DNA of 64,000 bases from positions 930,001 through 994,000 of the forward strand of contig MBPM02000017.1 of the NCBI GenBank assembly GCA_001695595.3. Direction: 5' to 3'. Under the pieces are notes generated by a model. That model saw only the letters and a list, made by a program, of their open reading frames with translations. It did not search any database and was not told the DNA's origin. Source of the stretch: Plasmopara viticola. Lineage: Eukaryota > Oomycota > Peronosporomycetes > Peronosporales > Peronosporaceae. Within the stretch, counting starts at the first letter, position 1. Every line of letters starts with the position of its first letter. Shown one piece after another: positions 10,861 to 21,829 of this stretch. The position numbers and the translations under genes are program-made.

Positions 10861-11054
10861 CGCGACGTCCCCCGCACACTTGCGTCGCGGCAGAGTACAA
10901 TGATAACATTGTAGAGATCGTTTGATTGTTTTGGTCAAATTTCCTTATGATCCGATCCTTTCGAGACTAGATCGATTGTCGCATCAGAGATCAACAAATC
11001 AGCCCGTTTCTTTGTACCGAGAGAAGGGCGCAATTTGTGTCTTATCAATATCCC

Positions 11055-11072
11055 GTCATTCTTCATTTTACC
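11055..11072 (+). promoter_or_regulatory. Oomycete-type initiator plus flanking promoter element for the 11108 gene
   Basis: GTCATTCTTCATTTTACC lies about 36 bases before the start codon. It matches the known oomycete core promoter layout, an initiator of the YCAYTYY type followed by a CATTTT-like flanking element. The same block recurs at the same place in the paralogues. Confidence 0.75.
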
Positions 11073-11107
11073 TTCCAGTTACCAAGTCGACAAAACTTCT
11101 GGTCCCT

Positions 11108-12130
11108 ATGCGTCTACGGTGCGTCGTGACGCTGACTATGCTCACTCTGCTAGTGCTCTGCAAAGCGGCCAAGGTGGCGGCAAGAGTCTCTGGAGCTAAG
11201 GAGCTTCAAATTCACGGCGTCGACACGCTGCCTCGAACCAATCATTTTCGTGTGCGGCGATGGCCTGCACGTCTCTTGGCGACGGGTCCAATCACATCAT
11301 TTCTCAATTTTCTGAAACGTACGGCAGCGGGAGAGTGGGTCGACCCCGTGATTTATTTGAAACGCGCTTCCGATCGGAAGGATGCTGTGACTTTTCTTTT
11401 TAATCATCACAAGCTTGGAAGCGTTGATATAAATACTTTTTTTTTGAGTACGAAATTCCGGACGTGGGAACGGCAAGTCACGGAAGCTTATGGAGCCGAG
11501 GCGGACCAATTGATGTTGGCATCAATTAGAGAGGGGTTTAGATATAACGGTAAAGGCAGAGTTGAAGCAATCATTGCGCAGGCTATTGAAAACAACAATG
11601 CGCGTGACGTGGCTTTTCGCTTTGAAAACGAGCTGCTACAAAACTTGGTCGAAGGCATGAAAGCAGAACGGTTTCCACAAGAAATGGATTTCGTGCGGTA
11701 TGCACTCTATCGTGGTGCCGATCGAGGCGATGTGATTTCGAAAATGCAAAGATTGATGGACATAGAGATGAATCAGCAAGAGTGGTTTTCGAATCTCGAA
11801 AAACGGTTCCTTCCCGAGAAGGAGTCTCAGTTTGAACAACTAAGGTCGTACTTCATCATGGTCAGTGGCGGAAGGACGATAACGTTCACTTTCAAAACGC
11901 TGGGTGCTCTAGAAGGGTTCAACAACGATGCCTTTATGTTGAGTTTGCTCTATAATAAGGCAACTGACAAAGACGTACAAGTGGACTTTGTCGAGTTCAT
12001 GTTTCATGCACTGGACCACGAAAATTTGAGTATAGCTAAAATATCTGATATTCTTCTAAAGCTCAAAAGCCAAAAGCTTCCGTATGATTTGCATGCAAAG
12101 CTGCTGAATCCGATGTCCGAGGCGATATAA
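11108..12130 (+). CDS. Secreted RxLR-region/WY-like effector paralogue (340 aa), open
   Basis: The start was set at 11108 because the basic, hydrophobic N-terminus that begins there is conserved in every paralogue and sits just after the promoter block; the frame is open further upstream by chance. Residues 1-25 look like a signal peptide (hydrophobic core VVTLTMLTLLVLC). An arginine-rich motif with RRWPARLL follows at 50-57, in the place where RxLR motifs usually sit. The helical body has W120 (FRTWERQV), an AIIAQA helix near 154-159, FVRYALYRG near 195, FNNDAF near 271 and LLNPMSEA near the C-terminus. Spacing and helix pattern resemble WY/LWY effector modules. Family knowledge suggests delivery into host tissue; no target can be inferred. 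It ends earlier than most relatives, before their Pro/Lys tail. Confidence 0.85.
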   Translation: MRLRCVVTLTMLTLLVLCKAAKVAARVSGAKELQIHGVDTLPRTNHFRVRRWPARLLATGPITSFLNFLKRTAAGEWVDPVIYLKRASDRKDAVTFLFNHHKLGSVDINTFFLSTKFRTWERQVTEAYGAEADQLMLASIREGFRYNGKGRVEAIIAQAIENNNARDVAFRFENELLQNLVEGMKAERFPQEMDFVRYALYRGADRGDVISKMQRLMDIEMNQQEWFSNLEKRFLPEKESQFEQLRSYFIMVSGGRTITFTFKTLGALEGFNNDAFMLSLLYNKATDKDVQVDFVEFMFHALDHENLSIAKISDILLKLKSQKLPYDLHAKLLNPMSEAI

Positions 12131-12480
12131 AAATCAAGCCGTTGCCGACTGGTCAAGCGTTACGGTCCAACGATGAGGACGCATCGGTTCGTATGCGAAT
12201 ACTTTCCCATGACGTTCGATCTCTCGCGTTGACAACATTTGTTGCTCATGCGTTCGTAGGAGTTCTGCCGTGAAGAAGTTGTTGGAGAAGATTTTGTGTC
12301 AGTAGACGAGTAATTTTGCCTCGTGCTGATTGAGAGAACGACGCTTGGGACTTGGCTTGCCATGGTAGGAAAAGTGCCACCTGAGCACAAGATTTGCATG
12401 TCAACGATTTGCGTTTTGAGGCATAAATATGATTTGATAACTTTTAGCTACACTTGCGTCACGTACTAGGATAAAGATGA
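12131..12480 (+). repeat. Conserved 3' flank of effector genes
   Basis: The sequence after the stop (GGTCAAGCG..., CGATCTCTCGCGTTGAC, then TTTGCATGTCAACGATT and a TTGCGTCACGT region) is recognisable after nearly every paralogue, for example at 14180-14480, 23539-23850, 27406-27700, 37213-37535 and 57621-57830, and inverted at 28845-29112. It probably holds the 3' UTR and polyadenylation region and was copied along with the genes. Confidence 0.7.
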
Positions 12481-12666
12481 CGCTTCAATGTACATGAACT
12501 TGGTCCTAAAGTGTATTCTTTGTGCGTTTTGATTTTGCATGATCTACTTCTATCCAGGCCGGGCATCGCTCTTCACGCGTCTTGACGATGCGATATTTTA
12601 AGACGGCTCATGGGTAAGCCTGGAGCTTGGAGCTGGAACCGCTCATGAACATTCTGCGCAATTTTT

Positions 12667-12994
12667 GTAATGTAATGTGTAATGTATTACGTTATCGCGT
12701 TGCCAAGTTATGCACGTGCTAGGCTCAGTCTGGCTAGTCCACGGCATAGAGTGGTGTCCGCATACGTCGGGTCTCGTTCGGCGGGCAGTGCATCCAGCAC
12801 CGAGGTCGTGAGGGTCTTCCATTATATTGTTTAACTCTGACTTGGTAAGAGCCCAGGTGGCCTGGTGCTGGAGACCGTCGCGTCGAGGGTGAGAATCGTT
12901 AGAGACCTGCAGATGCCCGAGAGCACCTGCCCGAAGCGCGCGAGCATTTAACCCCGCGCTTGGAAGGAGGGCGTCACCCCAACCTTTTCCGAGC
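12667..12994 (-). repeat. SINE-like dispersed repeat, copy 1
   Basis: GC-rich 0.3-kb unit. Read on the minus strand it goes from GCTCGGAAAAGGTTGGGG to GATAACGTAATAC and then into a short tandem ATTAC-type tail at 12667-12690. Four other copies are at 25470, 31745, 41513 and 46992. It sits in what should be the upstream region of the broken effector at 13116: family upstream sequence resumes right after it, near 12995. No clear target duplication was found for this copy. Confidence 0.8.
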
Positions 12995-13082
12995 TACGAC
13001 CAGATTTATTGTTCAAATTCGTAAATCAGCACGAACATCTGTGCCAAGATCGTGCCAAGCACCATGTGCCTACCCATATCCC

Positions 13083-13100
13083 GTCATTCTCAAATTTGCC
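13083..13100 (+). promoter_or_regulatory. Initiator-type promoter of the 13116 pseudogene
   Basis: GTCATTCTCAAATTTGCC keeps the initiator half but has a weaker flanking element than the intact genes. It lies 15 bases before the ATG, closer than in relatives, because the intervening spacer is shorter. Confidence 0.5.
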
Positions 13101-13115
13101 TGCGCGACAAATCTC

Positions 13116-14179
13116 ATGGTCTCTGGGCGTCAACAGTTTGTCGTGACGCTGGCAGTGTTTGCTCTGCTAACACTTTGTAAGACTACTCAAGTATCGGCGA
13201 GAGTCTCTGATGGTGCGGAGCCCCAAACCCATGGCTTGGACACGCTGCCATCGACCAAGCAATTTTGTCCACGTCGGCGATGGCCTGCGCGTCTCTTGAT
13301 GTCGTTTGCAAATTTGCCAATCATTGCAAAACTCACACGTACACAATTCGGAATGTGGCTTTTTCCGATCCAATTTTTGATACACGCCAGCGATCGGCTG
13401 CGGGCTGTGACGCTACTTTTTAACTTTTACAAGATTAATAGGGTGAACGCAAGTCGTTTTCTCGTGAGTAAGCGATTCAAGACGTGGGTAGACCAAGTTA
13501 GGAAAGCATATGGAGACAAGCCTGAAGAGTTGATGTTTGGAACAATGCGAGAGGAGTTAAGGTTAAACAGCAACGGTGCAGTCGAAGCAATGATTGCGCA
13601 GGCTATAAAAACAATAACGCGAAAGAATTGGCACTCCGCTTTGAGAATGTGCTGTTACGAAGATTGGTCGATGGTCTTGACGAAGGAGACTATTTTGCTG
13701 AAATGGATTTTGTGCGTTATGTGCTCCCTCGTGGTTCCGACCGAAACGCCGTGATCTCGACAATGCAGGATATGCTGGACTCCGAACATACCCCCACGTG
13801 GTTTCCGAATCTCGAACAAACGTTTCTTCCCCATTTTAAATCTCCGTTTGGACAACTCGAGACTTACTTTATGATGCTCAGTCATGGAAATTATATACGT
13901 TCCGCATTCGAGCAGCTGCGTTCTGTCAAGGGGTTCAACAACAATGTTTTTTTGCTGAATTTGCTATATGAATAGGCGACGGACGAAAGCGTAAAGGTGG
14001 ACTTTGTTAGATTCATGTTATCTACACTGCATGGTGCGGGTTTGATAGACGCTTCAATCATCGAAGCTCTTATCGAGCTCCAGAAACAAGAACTTCCGTA
14101 TGGCCTACAAAAAATGGTGGTGAAACCCATGTCTGATGCGCTGATAACACCCAAGCCGTTGGCACCTGGTCAAGCGTAA
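13116..14179 (+). pseudogene. Effector-like paralogue broken by one frameshift and one stop
   Basis: It has the signal peptide (hydrophobic VVTLAVFALLTLC), the RRRWPARLL motif and the W of FKTWVDQV. At about 13604-13610 an A run is one base short relative to the family, and the frame shifts in the AIIAQA helix; the body continues in the next frame from about 13625. A TAG at 13973-13975 then interrupts FNNNVFLLNLLYE, and the same frame continues to a proper family end at 14179. Two lesions make it a likely pseudogene, although the homopolymer gap could also be a sequencing error. Closest in style to the genes at 11108 and 20279. Confidence 0.82.
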
Positions 14180-14479
14180 CGATACAACGATGAGGCCGCA
14201 CAGGTACGTAAGCGTATGTCCCATGACGTACGATCCCTCATGTTGACATATTGTGTTGGTCATGTGTTTGTATGGTTTCTGTTGTGAAAACATCATTACA
14301 GAAGCTCTCGTGTCAGTCGCAGCGTAGTATCAACTCGTGCTGAATGGAAGAGAGACGCTCGATATTTAGTTCGCCAGGGTAGTATACGAGCACAAGATTT
14401 GCATGTCAAGGATTCACGAATCGAGGCATTTAAATGATAAATTACATATGAAATCATTTGCATTGCGTTCTTAGATCAT

Positions 14480-15337
14480 GTTGGATAAGATTCTCGCTCG
14501 GTAATGTAATTTCGTATTTGCTATTTTTTTACAGGTTGTCACAGGTTTTCTTCTTCTGAGACCTTATTTATCAACTCATGAGTGATCAAAACGTGTACCA
14601 GGATTTTGGCACAAGAAAAAGTGTTATGATAGTTATTTAATTTTAATCTAGTCGCGAAAAGATGGGGCCGCTCACAAAACGATGACCAGCCGCGCTGCTT
14701 CGCTTTGCCCACGTCTTAACGATTCGATATCTTCAGGCGATTCATGAATAAGCTTGCAGCCAGGTGGTCCTGCTTCGAGTCTCTCAATATCGGGGCTTTG
14801 GTATCGCGGTGTTTAATTCCACCATGGCTCTCAAGGAAGAGCAACATGACCATACTTTATGCGTTGACAAGCTGTGTTACTACCGCACTTTCTTTATTGT
14901 GTGGGGCCTGTACACGTGAAAGTATTTGTATAGGAAAACAAACAATGAAGAGAATGATACAAGTAGAACGAGAACGTTATTTTCTGGTGTTAAGTCGTCA
15001 AGATATTAAGACGTTCCAAGGTCAAGCTGCTAACTTGTATATATGTAAAATTCCGTCTCTCTATTTCCAAGAAGCGAGCTAATATGGTGGTGCGCGAGAC
15101 AATTATTTTGACAAAAAATAGTTAGCAATCATGTAGCAAGAAACAAGTGATTTGTTGCCATTGTGACGCTAAAAGAAAAGCATGGGTACAACTATTCGTA
15201 ATTAGAGCTCGTATTAAATGTGTTACTTGTATTGGAAAGATAGCGAATCGCGAAATGAACACTTCCTTGTGCAAACCAATTTGTATCTAATTTATACTGC
15301 CAGCTACGAATCCGACAAAGCGAATACGTGGCTTCAA
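14480..15337 (+). other. Spacer, decayed array sequence
   Basis: No supported gene. It contains array spacer blocks: a GCTTCGCTTTGCCCACGTCTTAACGATTCGATATCTT region at 14697-14733, also seen near 12560, 38290, 44640 and 58490, and a GTGTGGGGCCTGTAC region near 14898. Confidence 0.5.
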
Positions 15338-16162
15338 CGCACCTACAGTACGTCCTAACGCTGACGGTGTTCGCTCGTCTATCACAATGTAAGACTATCA
15401 AGGTGGCGGCATGAGCTTCTGGTGGTGCGGAGCCCCCAAACCGTAGCCATGACACGTTGCCTATTACTGATCATCTTCGTCCACGTTGGCATTGGCCTGC
15501 CCGATTCTCGACATCACTCACAGCTTTATCAATAGTAACTTCCCTTACACCCGGCATCGATAAGGTGACTTGTCCCCTAAAAATGACACGTGGAACAAAC
15601 CACCAGACCTTTTCAACTTTTACAAAATCAAAGACGTAAGTGTTTACTTTTTCTTCTTTAAATTAGGCGGCTTCAGAAGTTGCGAATTCGAAGCGATAAT
15701 TGCGCAGGCTGTAAAAGTCACAAACATGCATGCGTGCCTAAGGGCTCGGCTTTAACGTCTGCTGCTACAACAGCTGGTCAACGCCATGGTAAAAAGCACA
15801 TTTTTTCCTTTTATCATGATTATCTATGTAGGTTAATACAAAAGGTGCTCCGGGGCAAAAGTTCCTGCATCAGAAAATGCAGTGGTGACATCTTTAATTT
15901 GTGAGCTGATTGTTTCGAACAATTTGTAAGGCTTCCTTATGTACGTTCATCCAGGATGAAAGGAATTAGCAGGGAACTGCTACCTGCAAAAGAATTCGAC
16001 AACAATGCCTTTTAATTTTTTTTTTTAGAAAAAGCCGATCGGTTTCAAAGAAACGTAGATTTCGTCGAATTCATACTGACAACATTGCGTGAGGCAAATT
16101 GGTATGACAACGGTTTATTGAAACCCAATAGCTTGACCAAATGGCAACCTGGTCAAGCGTAA
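15338..16162 (+). pseudogene. Heavily decayed effector-like paralogue
   Basis: The start codon is lost (AACGCACC in place of the usual ATGCGTCTAC context). The next stretch still reads as the signal peptide region and then a decayed RHWPARF-like motif near 15484. The AIIAQAV helix is visible near 15697-15720. Stops and frameshifts are frequent and much of the middle is missing. The end near 16120-16162 keeps the family's tail and stop context (GGTCAAGCGTAA) and continues into the conserved 3' flank. Clearly dead. Confidence 0.75.
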
Positions 16163-16439
16163 CCATACAACGACGAGGATGCATCGGTGCGTTTGCGGAT
16201 GGTTTACACACGTTGGAAGACCTCTCGCATTGGCAATATGTGTTCATACAGTTTGTGGACCAACGCGGGTGGAAACATGCTTAATGAAGTTCACACCGTA
16301 AAAAGCAGTGAAGACTCGAATGAGAAAGCCACGTTTGGTACAAACTTGGCTTGCCAGGTAATCATTTGAATTACAGGGCTTGCATGTCAACGATTCGGGT
16401 GAATTGATGTCTGTACACTCGCATTGCATTGTTTTATTG

Positions 16440-17531
16440 AAGTTTATGGGAACACCTTTAACTGAACAACTCCTGTTATGCTCAATTTGTACAATATCGT
16501 AATTTACGTTCGTCCTATACTCTTGATTGTAAATTTGTGCATCTAGCCGTTCTCACCGCTTCACGTGGTCCACTATCATTGTTATTGCCTATTTTGAGTA
16601 TTTTATGTGCAGTTGCAAATAAATATTACGTGCAACGTTTCCCATTTCGCTGCACGACCTCGGCATGTCCATTAATCATCAGCGACCTTATCATCAGAGA
16701 ATGTTTTTTTTGTGTCGCACGCGCCTGAGCTGCTACCCATAGAATCGACATACTCATAGATGTCGCCTGGCCGTTTAGTAAGGTGGTTCAAGTATCGAAA
16801 ACGTTCTCTCTGTTCCGAATGTACGCTTCTACTTTTAACTGTCCATCCCACAAAAGATCTTGGCTGATGTTATGTGCACCGCCACGATATTGCCCACCGC
16901 AAATCTATGTGATTGAAAGTCACGCAGTAATTTTAGTCGTGAGCTCGGCGTCGAGCTCACCGATGAGCCGCTTGTTCGCTTGTTTTACTTTTAAAAATAT
17001 CTACGCAAGCAAAGCGAGCCGCAAGGGCATCAATGTGGCATTTACAAGCGCATCGGGTCACTATGTAAAAAAAAATATGTCTTGTTTTGCAGGGCAATTC
17101 ATATGAGATTATACATCGCACAACAAGCTTTTTTCTACACCAAGAGGTCAAGCTGCCAATTGTGGATAAAAAGGCAACTGGGTTCTAGTCCTCGCCTACG
17201 TGGCAATTTTCTCTTTTGCAACCCACACGCATTTGTCATTATAATGTCGGCCATAATCGTACGACAGCCAGTCGCAATTACATTCGCCAAGAAAGGACAT
17301 TTGCTGATGTGTCCAACGGAGGCCTCGAGTTTGACGCCATTTTCATCGAATCTCTAGTAGCAAAGCTGCATGCTGACATTTATGATTTCTTCCACGAAAA
17401 GGTTTATCTCATGGAAGGTTTGGTTATCGAATCGTGAACTTAACAAGTCAATTCCTTGTGTTAAAAGAGTGGGACAAGTTGGATCTAATTAACGTCCCAT
17501 TTTATCTGCCACGAGTGAAATCATAGTATTA
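16440..17531 (+). other. Spacer, no gene recognised
   Basis: Array-type spacer motifs in inverted orientation occur near 16840-16900 (GTGCACCGCC region) and 16935-16990 (GAGCTCACCGATGAGCCGC). Small open frames here show no domain or composition signal. Confidence 0.45.
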
Positions 17532-17664
17532 ATGCGTCTACGTTGTGTCGTGACGTTGACAGTGGCCGCTATCTTCGCACTCTGATAGACTGCCAATGTG
17601 ATGGCGAAAGCGTCTGGTGCTGCGGAGCCCCACACCCATGATTTTGACACGTTGCCTCTTGGTT
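17532..17664 (+). pseudogene. Effector N-terminus fused directly to the 3' flank (internal deletion)
   Basis: The ATG at 17532 starts the conserved MRLRCVVTLTV signal peptide, interrupted by TGA at 17583-17585. The pre-motif region (HDFDTLPL) continues to about 17660, and the sequence then jumps straight into the 3' flank (GTCAGTAGCAGAGAAGACTTG). Roughly 0.9 kb of body is missing. Non-functional. Confidence 0.8.
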
Positions 17665-18472
17665 AAGGCCGTTAGTCAGTAGCAGAGAAGACTTGCCTAA
17701 TGCCGAAAGAATCAACAACGCTTGGTGCTTGGCTTGCCTAAAGTGTCATTTTCAGTATCAGCGTTTAATGTTGCGATGCACGTAAATTTACTTGCGTTAC
17801 GTTCTTAGATCAATATTAATGAAGAAATTCTTGAGGCCAAGAGTAGTTGTCTCTCCACTAGTCATTCTTTCGTCCTTCGAAGAACTCTTACCAAAGCAAA
17901 AAATAGCTCTTTTTCGCGGGCAAAGTATCATAAGACGCGTCTTGTCAATAGAGATACGAGACCTTGTGAATGTATTCTGCAAGCGCTTGAAAAGTAACAC
18001 TGATAAATGTAGATGTCGACTTCGTTGGTGAATGAAGGACCTAGTAGCTAACGGGAAATGTCACTTGCTAGTTGAATGGTTTTAACGACCTAATGGCCTT
18101 CAAACATACGAGTTTATGACAGGCCGACAAATGATTGTGGCTAAATGGCATCTATCGATGCAATGGTCAAAATGAGAGAAAGAAGCTCATAGGTCTCTCG
18201 ATCTCTTGAGACCAAAGTTTTTTGGGGTAGGCGATGTTTTCTCAATAAACACTTCCGTATGCAATGGCTTTCCACATTAAAGAAGTGCATTAGTAGCACA
18301 GCTTGTCAACATTTGACCAAGGTCATGTGCACGGTCTACAAGAGCCGTGGAACTAAACATCGCTAATTCATGTGACGCGAAAGTCTCGATGTCGAGACAC
18401 GCAGAGTAGGGCCATGCAGTGCGGGTCCAGGTCCAAGCTCACCCACGAGCCGTCTCAAGATATTGAGTCCCA

Positions 18473-18960
18473 ATGCGTCTATGGTGTGTCGTGACGCTGA
18501 TAATTTTCGCTTTGTTAACACTGTAAGACTGCCAAAGTCGCGGCGAGCTCGTGGTGGTGCGGACTTCCAAAATCATGGCCTAGACACGCTGCCTATTACG
18601 GAGCAACTCCGTCCATGGCTTGGATAGCTCTTGAGGTCAGTCGCCACTTCGTCCATCATAGCGAATTTCACACATGCATCGCTGGGAAAGAGATTTGTTT
18701 CACCCCAATTCTTGCAAATCGACACGGTGCTGTGACCGACCTTTTCAAAATTCACGATGTCAAAGCCGTAGGTGTCCATTGGTTTGTTTGGAGTATGCAG
18801 TTTAAGAGGTGGGAAAAACAAGTCAAGGTAGCCTATGGAGACGACGCTGAATAGCTGATGCTACGGACAATGATTATTAAGCTCCAAATCAACGACAACA
18901 CTGGAGTCCAATCAATCATTGCGCGGGCTTCCAAAAACACGGATAAATGGCCATGTCGCG
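18473..18960 (+). pseudogene. 3'-truncated, frameshifted effector-like paralogue
   Basis: It starts ATGCGTCTATGGTGTGTC and keeps the signal peptide with a premature TAA in the LTL.K region. The RRWPARLL segment is replaced by a damaged CCATGGCTTGG stretch near 18611. One frame (18615-18854) is open and carries FKRWEKQVKVAYGDDAE, the W-containing helix, followed by a TAG. Family sequence can be traced to about 18930 (IIARA), after which it is lost. No C-terminus follows. Confidence 0.75.
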
Positions 18961-20233
18961 GTACCAATGAAACGAGTATGATATCTATTATATAACCACC
19001 CAATTGAGCTAAATAACTCGCTAAAAACTAATCCATGACACTTGCATGATACTTCCCTTTAATCCTAGGAAACGCGTTGACGGAGCTATCAGAATACTGC
19101 TCAGTACGTACTTTTGTCACACATATATAAACGTGATCGTTTATTGTGCTCTTTGTGCATCTCGCAATTTTGCCAAAGAAAAAGTTCTTTGTGCAGGCAA
19201 ATTATTCATGAGCCAGCACGTTTTGCTTGCGTAGATACTGCAACAGTAAAATCGGCGGCTAACTAATGTGCTCGGTGCCGGGCCTGTCACCAAAAGTAGT
19301 GCGTGGTTCTCGCGTAGAAACTATTAGATAGATATAAGGCTCCCAATCACATTAAGATACGGTGTTTATAACCGTGTCTCTCATTAAAGACGCACATAAG
19401 TTAGACCCATCATCGTTTGTGTGACGGACAGTAAAATGTAGAAGCTGTGCTACTAAAGTCAATGTGTGGAGCCTGTACATATGGCAATACTTAAGCAGAG
19501 AAAAGTCAAAGAGTACGAAAGCCAGCACAACAAACGACCAGGCGTAAACAATCGAACAGTCAACTTTATGCATGTTAAGGTCCAACTGTACATGACGCGA
19601 GCGCGTGTAGCGCTGCACGGGACGAGAAGATTATGCTTGAATGGAAAGAGCACCAGGGACAGATAGGGCGTGCAGCTAATTATATACTATCCAAGGGGCA
19701 CAAGAAACGGTGTCGTCTTATCGGTTCCAATAACACAGAACTCAGTGCACCTCAGCCGCGGCTGCTACTGATTTCTGCTGTTTTGGCTATCTCATAGCTC
19801 AACAGGCTTCAATCGTGTTCTTTGGACTGCGGAGGCGACTTTTTTGGCGCAAAGCGAATCAAATGAGCCTTCTTTGGATCTACTGGTAATTTATACTAGC
19901 AAAACCTAACATTTAAGGGCACCCAAAATTTCGGGGTATGTATACCACTATCACTCGGGGAATTCATAAATAATAGCTTTTATCTATAAGAAACGAGCTC
20001 GACATGGGGGTGCGTGGAAATCATGATTAACAAAGCGAAGGCTAATTAGGTAGTCGGAATGCGAGCAATTGTGAGGCAACTTGTTTCATCGAGATGCGCA
20101 GAGAATAATGAGTAAAATTTGTGAAAGTTACACGGCGTTTAGCCCTAATTTCAAAAAAAAATCAATCCGTTAATTGTAGAATTGTGGAATGAACAAATCA
20201 GCAAACGTTTTCTTGTGCCGAGATGGGAGAGAT
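18961..20233 (+). other. Spacer, no gene recognised
   Basis: It includes the array's spacer block GAAGCTGTGCTACTAA...GTGTGGAGCCTGTAC at 19440-19480 and the CAACTTTATGCATGTTAAGG block near 19562, both repeated elsewhere in the array. Nothing else was identified. Confidence 0.5.
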
Positions 20234-20252
20234 TCTCATTCTCTATTTTCCC
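20234..20252 (+). promoter_or_regulatory. Initiator-type promoter of the 20279 gene
   Basis: TCTCATTCTCTATTTTCCC, 26 bases before the chosen ATG, followed by the family spacer CTGCCAACTTTGAAGTCGAC. Confidence 0.75.
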
Positions 20253-20278
20253 TGCCAACTTTGAAGTCGACAACGCTT

Positions 20279-21340
20279 ATGGTTCCAATGCGTCTACAAT
20301 GTGTCGTGTCGTTGATGGTGGTCGCTCTGTTGACACTCTGTATGACCGGCGAGGTGACGGCCAGAACCTCTGGTACCACGAATCTCCAAGCCAATGGCCT
20401 TGACGCGCTGCCTGTCACTCATCCACTCCGTCCACGTCGGCAATGGCCTGCACGTCTCTTAAAGTCAGCCGCAGGCATACAATTCATAGAAAAACTCGCA
20501 CAATCAGGCCTCGGAAAAAGGCTTGCCCCACACCAATTTTTGAAACGCGCCAGCGATCGACAGAATGCTGTGACTCAACTCTTTTACTTTCACAATGTCG
20601 AAAGCGTAAATGTCGGTCGGTTTCTCTCTAGTGAGCGCTTCCAAACGTGGGAAAGCCAAGTAAAAAAGGCCTATGGAGTTGACGCTGAACGGTTGATGTT
20701 TGAAACGATGAAAACTGAGTTCCGTTTTCGCAAAAACGGTGGGATTGAAGCAATCATTGCGCAGGCTATTGGAAACAGAGCCACGGAAGAATTGGGACTC
20801 CGCTTTGAGGATATGCTATTACAAGAATTGGTCGGCGGCGTGAAAGCGGGAACTTTTCTTGATGAAAGAAATTTTGTGCGTTATGCGCTCTATCGTGGAT
20901 CAGCGCAAGCTGTGATCTCGAAAATGCAGCAATTGCGAGATGAGCGTCTTAAACCTTCGTGGTTTCTTGATCTCGTACAAAAGCTTTTTTTCGATTCCAA
21001 AAATTCACATGACAATCTAAAGTACTTCTTCAAAACAATTAGCCGTGGAAGAGACGTTGAGGAAGTGTTGGAAGACTTACGTCCTGTTAAAGGGTTCAAC
21101 AACAATGCCTTCATGTTGAGACTGCTCTATGATAAGGCGACGGACAAATCAGTGAACGTGTCCTTCGTCGAATTTGTGCTGTCTAGACTGCACGGTGCGA
21201 ATAAAGAAGACGACACAATCCGCGAAATTATTGGCCGGTTTGATAAAGTAGAGATCCCGTACGATCTTCGTGATACTTTACTGAACCCAATGTCCGAGGC
21301 GTTAAAAAAGGCTAAGCCGCCGTCAATTGGTGAAGCGTGA
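20279..21340 (+). CDS. Secreted RxLR-region/WY-like effector paralogue (353 aa), open
   Basis: The start at 20279 gives MVPMRLQ, matching the MV.MRL starts of several relatives; a second ATG at 20288 would give 350 aa. The signal peptide spans about residues 1-28 (hydrophobic VVSLMVVALLTLC). The motif is HPLRPRRQWPARLL, with WPARLL at 56-61, so an LRxRR element precedes it. Body landmarks in order: W124 (FQTWESQVKKAYG), a GGIEAIIAQAIG helix, FVRYALYRG, a long FLDL.QKLFF helix, an ISRGRD loop, FNNNAFMLRLLYDKATDK and a final LLNPMSEALKKAKPP tail. Length and motifs are full for the family, with no lesions, so this is one of the best candidates for a working gene. Confidence 0.87.
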   Translation: MVPMRLQCVVSLMVVALLTLCMTGEVTARTSGTTNLQANGLDALPVTHPLRPRRQWPARLLKSAAGIQFIEKLAQSGLGKRLAPHQFLKRASDRQNAVTQLFYFHNVESVNVGRFLSSERFQTWESQVKKAYGVDAERLMFETMKTEFRFRKNGGIEAIIAQAIGNRATEELGLRFEDMLLQELVGGVKAGTFLDERNFVRYALYRGSAQAVISKMQQLRDERLKPSWFLDLVQKLFFDSKNSHDNLKYFFKTISRGRDVEEVLEDLRPVKGFNNNAFMLRLLYDKATDKSVNVSFVEFVLSRLHGANKEDDTIREIIGRFDKVEIPYDLRDTLLNPMSEALKKAKPPSIGEA

Positions 21341-21829
21341 TTACGATGATGATGCGCCGGCAGGTTTGGAGATGGTCTATACATAGTATACGATCCTCGC
21401 GTTGACATTGTGTGTTGCTCATGTACTTGAATCTTTTCGGCAATTGGAGAAGACTAGACTCGCGTTAATTGAGCGAGTGATGCTTGGTGCTTTTATGGCT
21501 TGTCGAGATTTATAAGTGTTGTCTAAGCACGAGGCTTACGTGTTCACGATAAATATTTTAAGGCAGTAGAGTGACTCGCATTGCATTCTTGAGTTAAGTT
21601 GCACAATAAAATAATTTAGTACAGATACACTACCGGTAATAATATCGGTAAAGCCTTTTGTAGCCGATTGACTTTGGTTGGTGTTCATTTTTTACAATAC
21701 TTGGCACTATCGTGATGACGATATGCGCTTAGATTTTCGCGGATATTTTTATTTACAAGACTATCTTCTCAAAAGAGATTTTACAGTTGTCGACCTTTGC
21801 GCTCCGCCTCCACCACTTTGTATTTTACG

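Noticed and set aside
10922..11107. In-frame N-terminal extension of the 11108 effector
   Set aside because: It would place the promoter block and leader inside the protein; relatives do not share an ATG there, and the signal peptide would be buried.
12667..12994. Reading the 0.3-kb repeat as a solo LTR (TGTATTACG...CACCCCA in reverse)
   Set aside because: Target duplications in copies 2, 3 and 5 are 10-14 bases and place the ends elsewhere; the tandem tail and 5' truncation fit target-primed insertion better.
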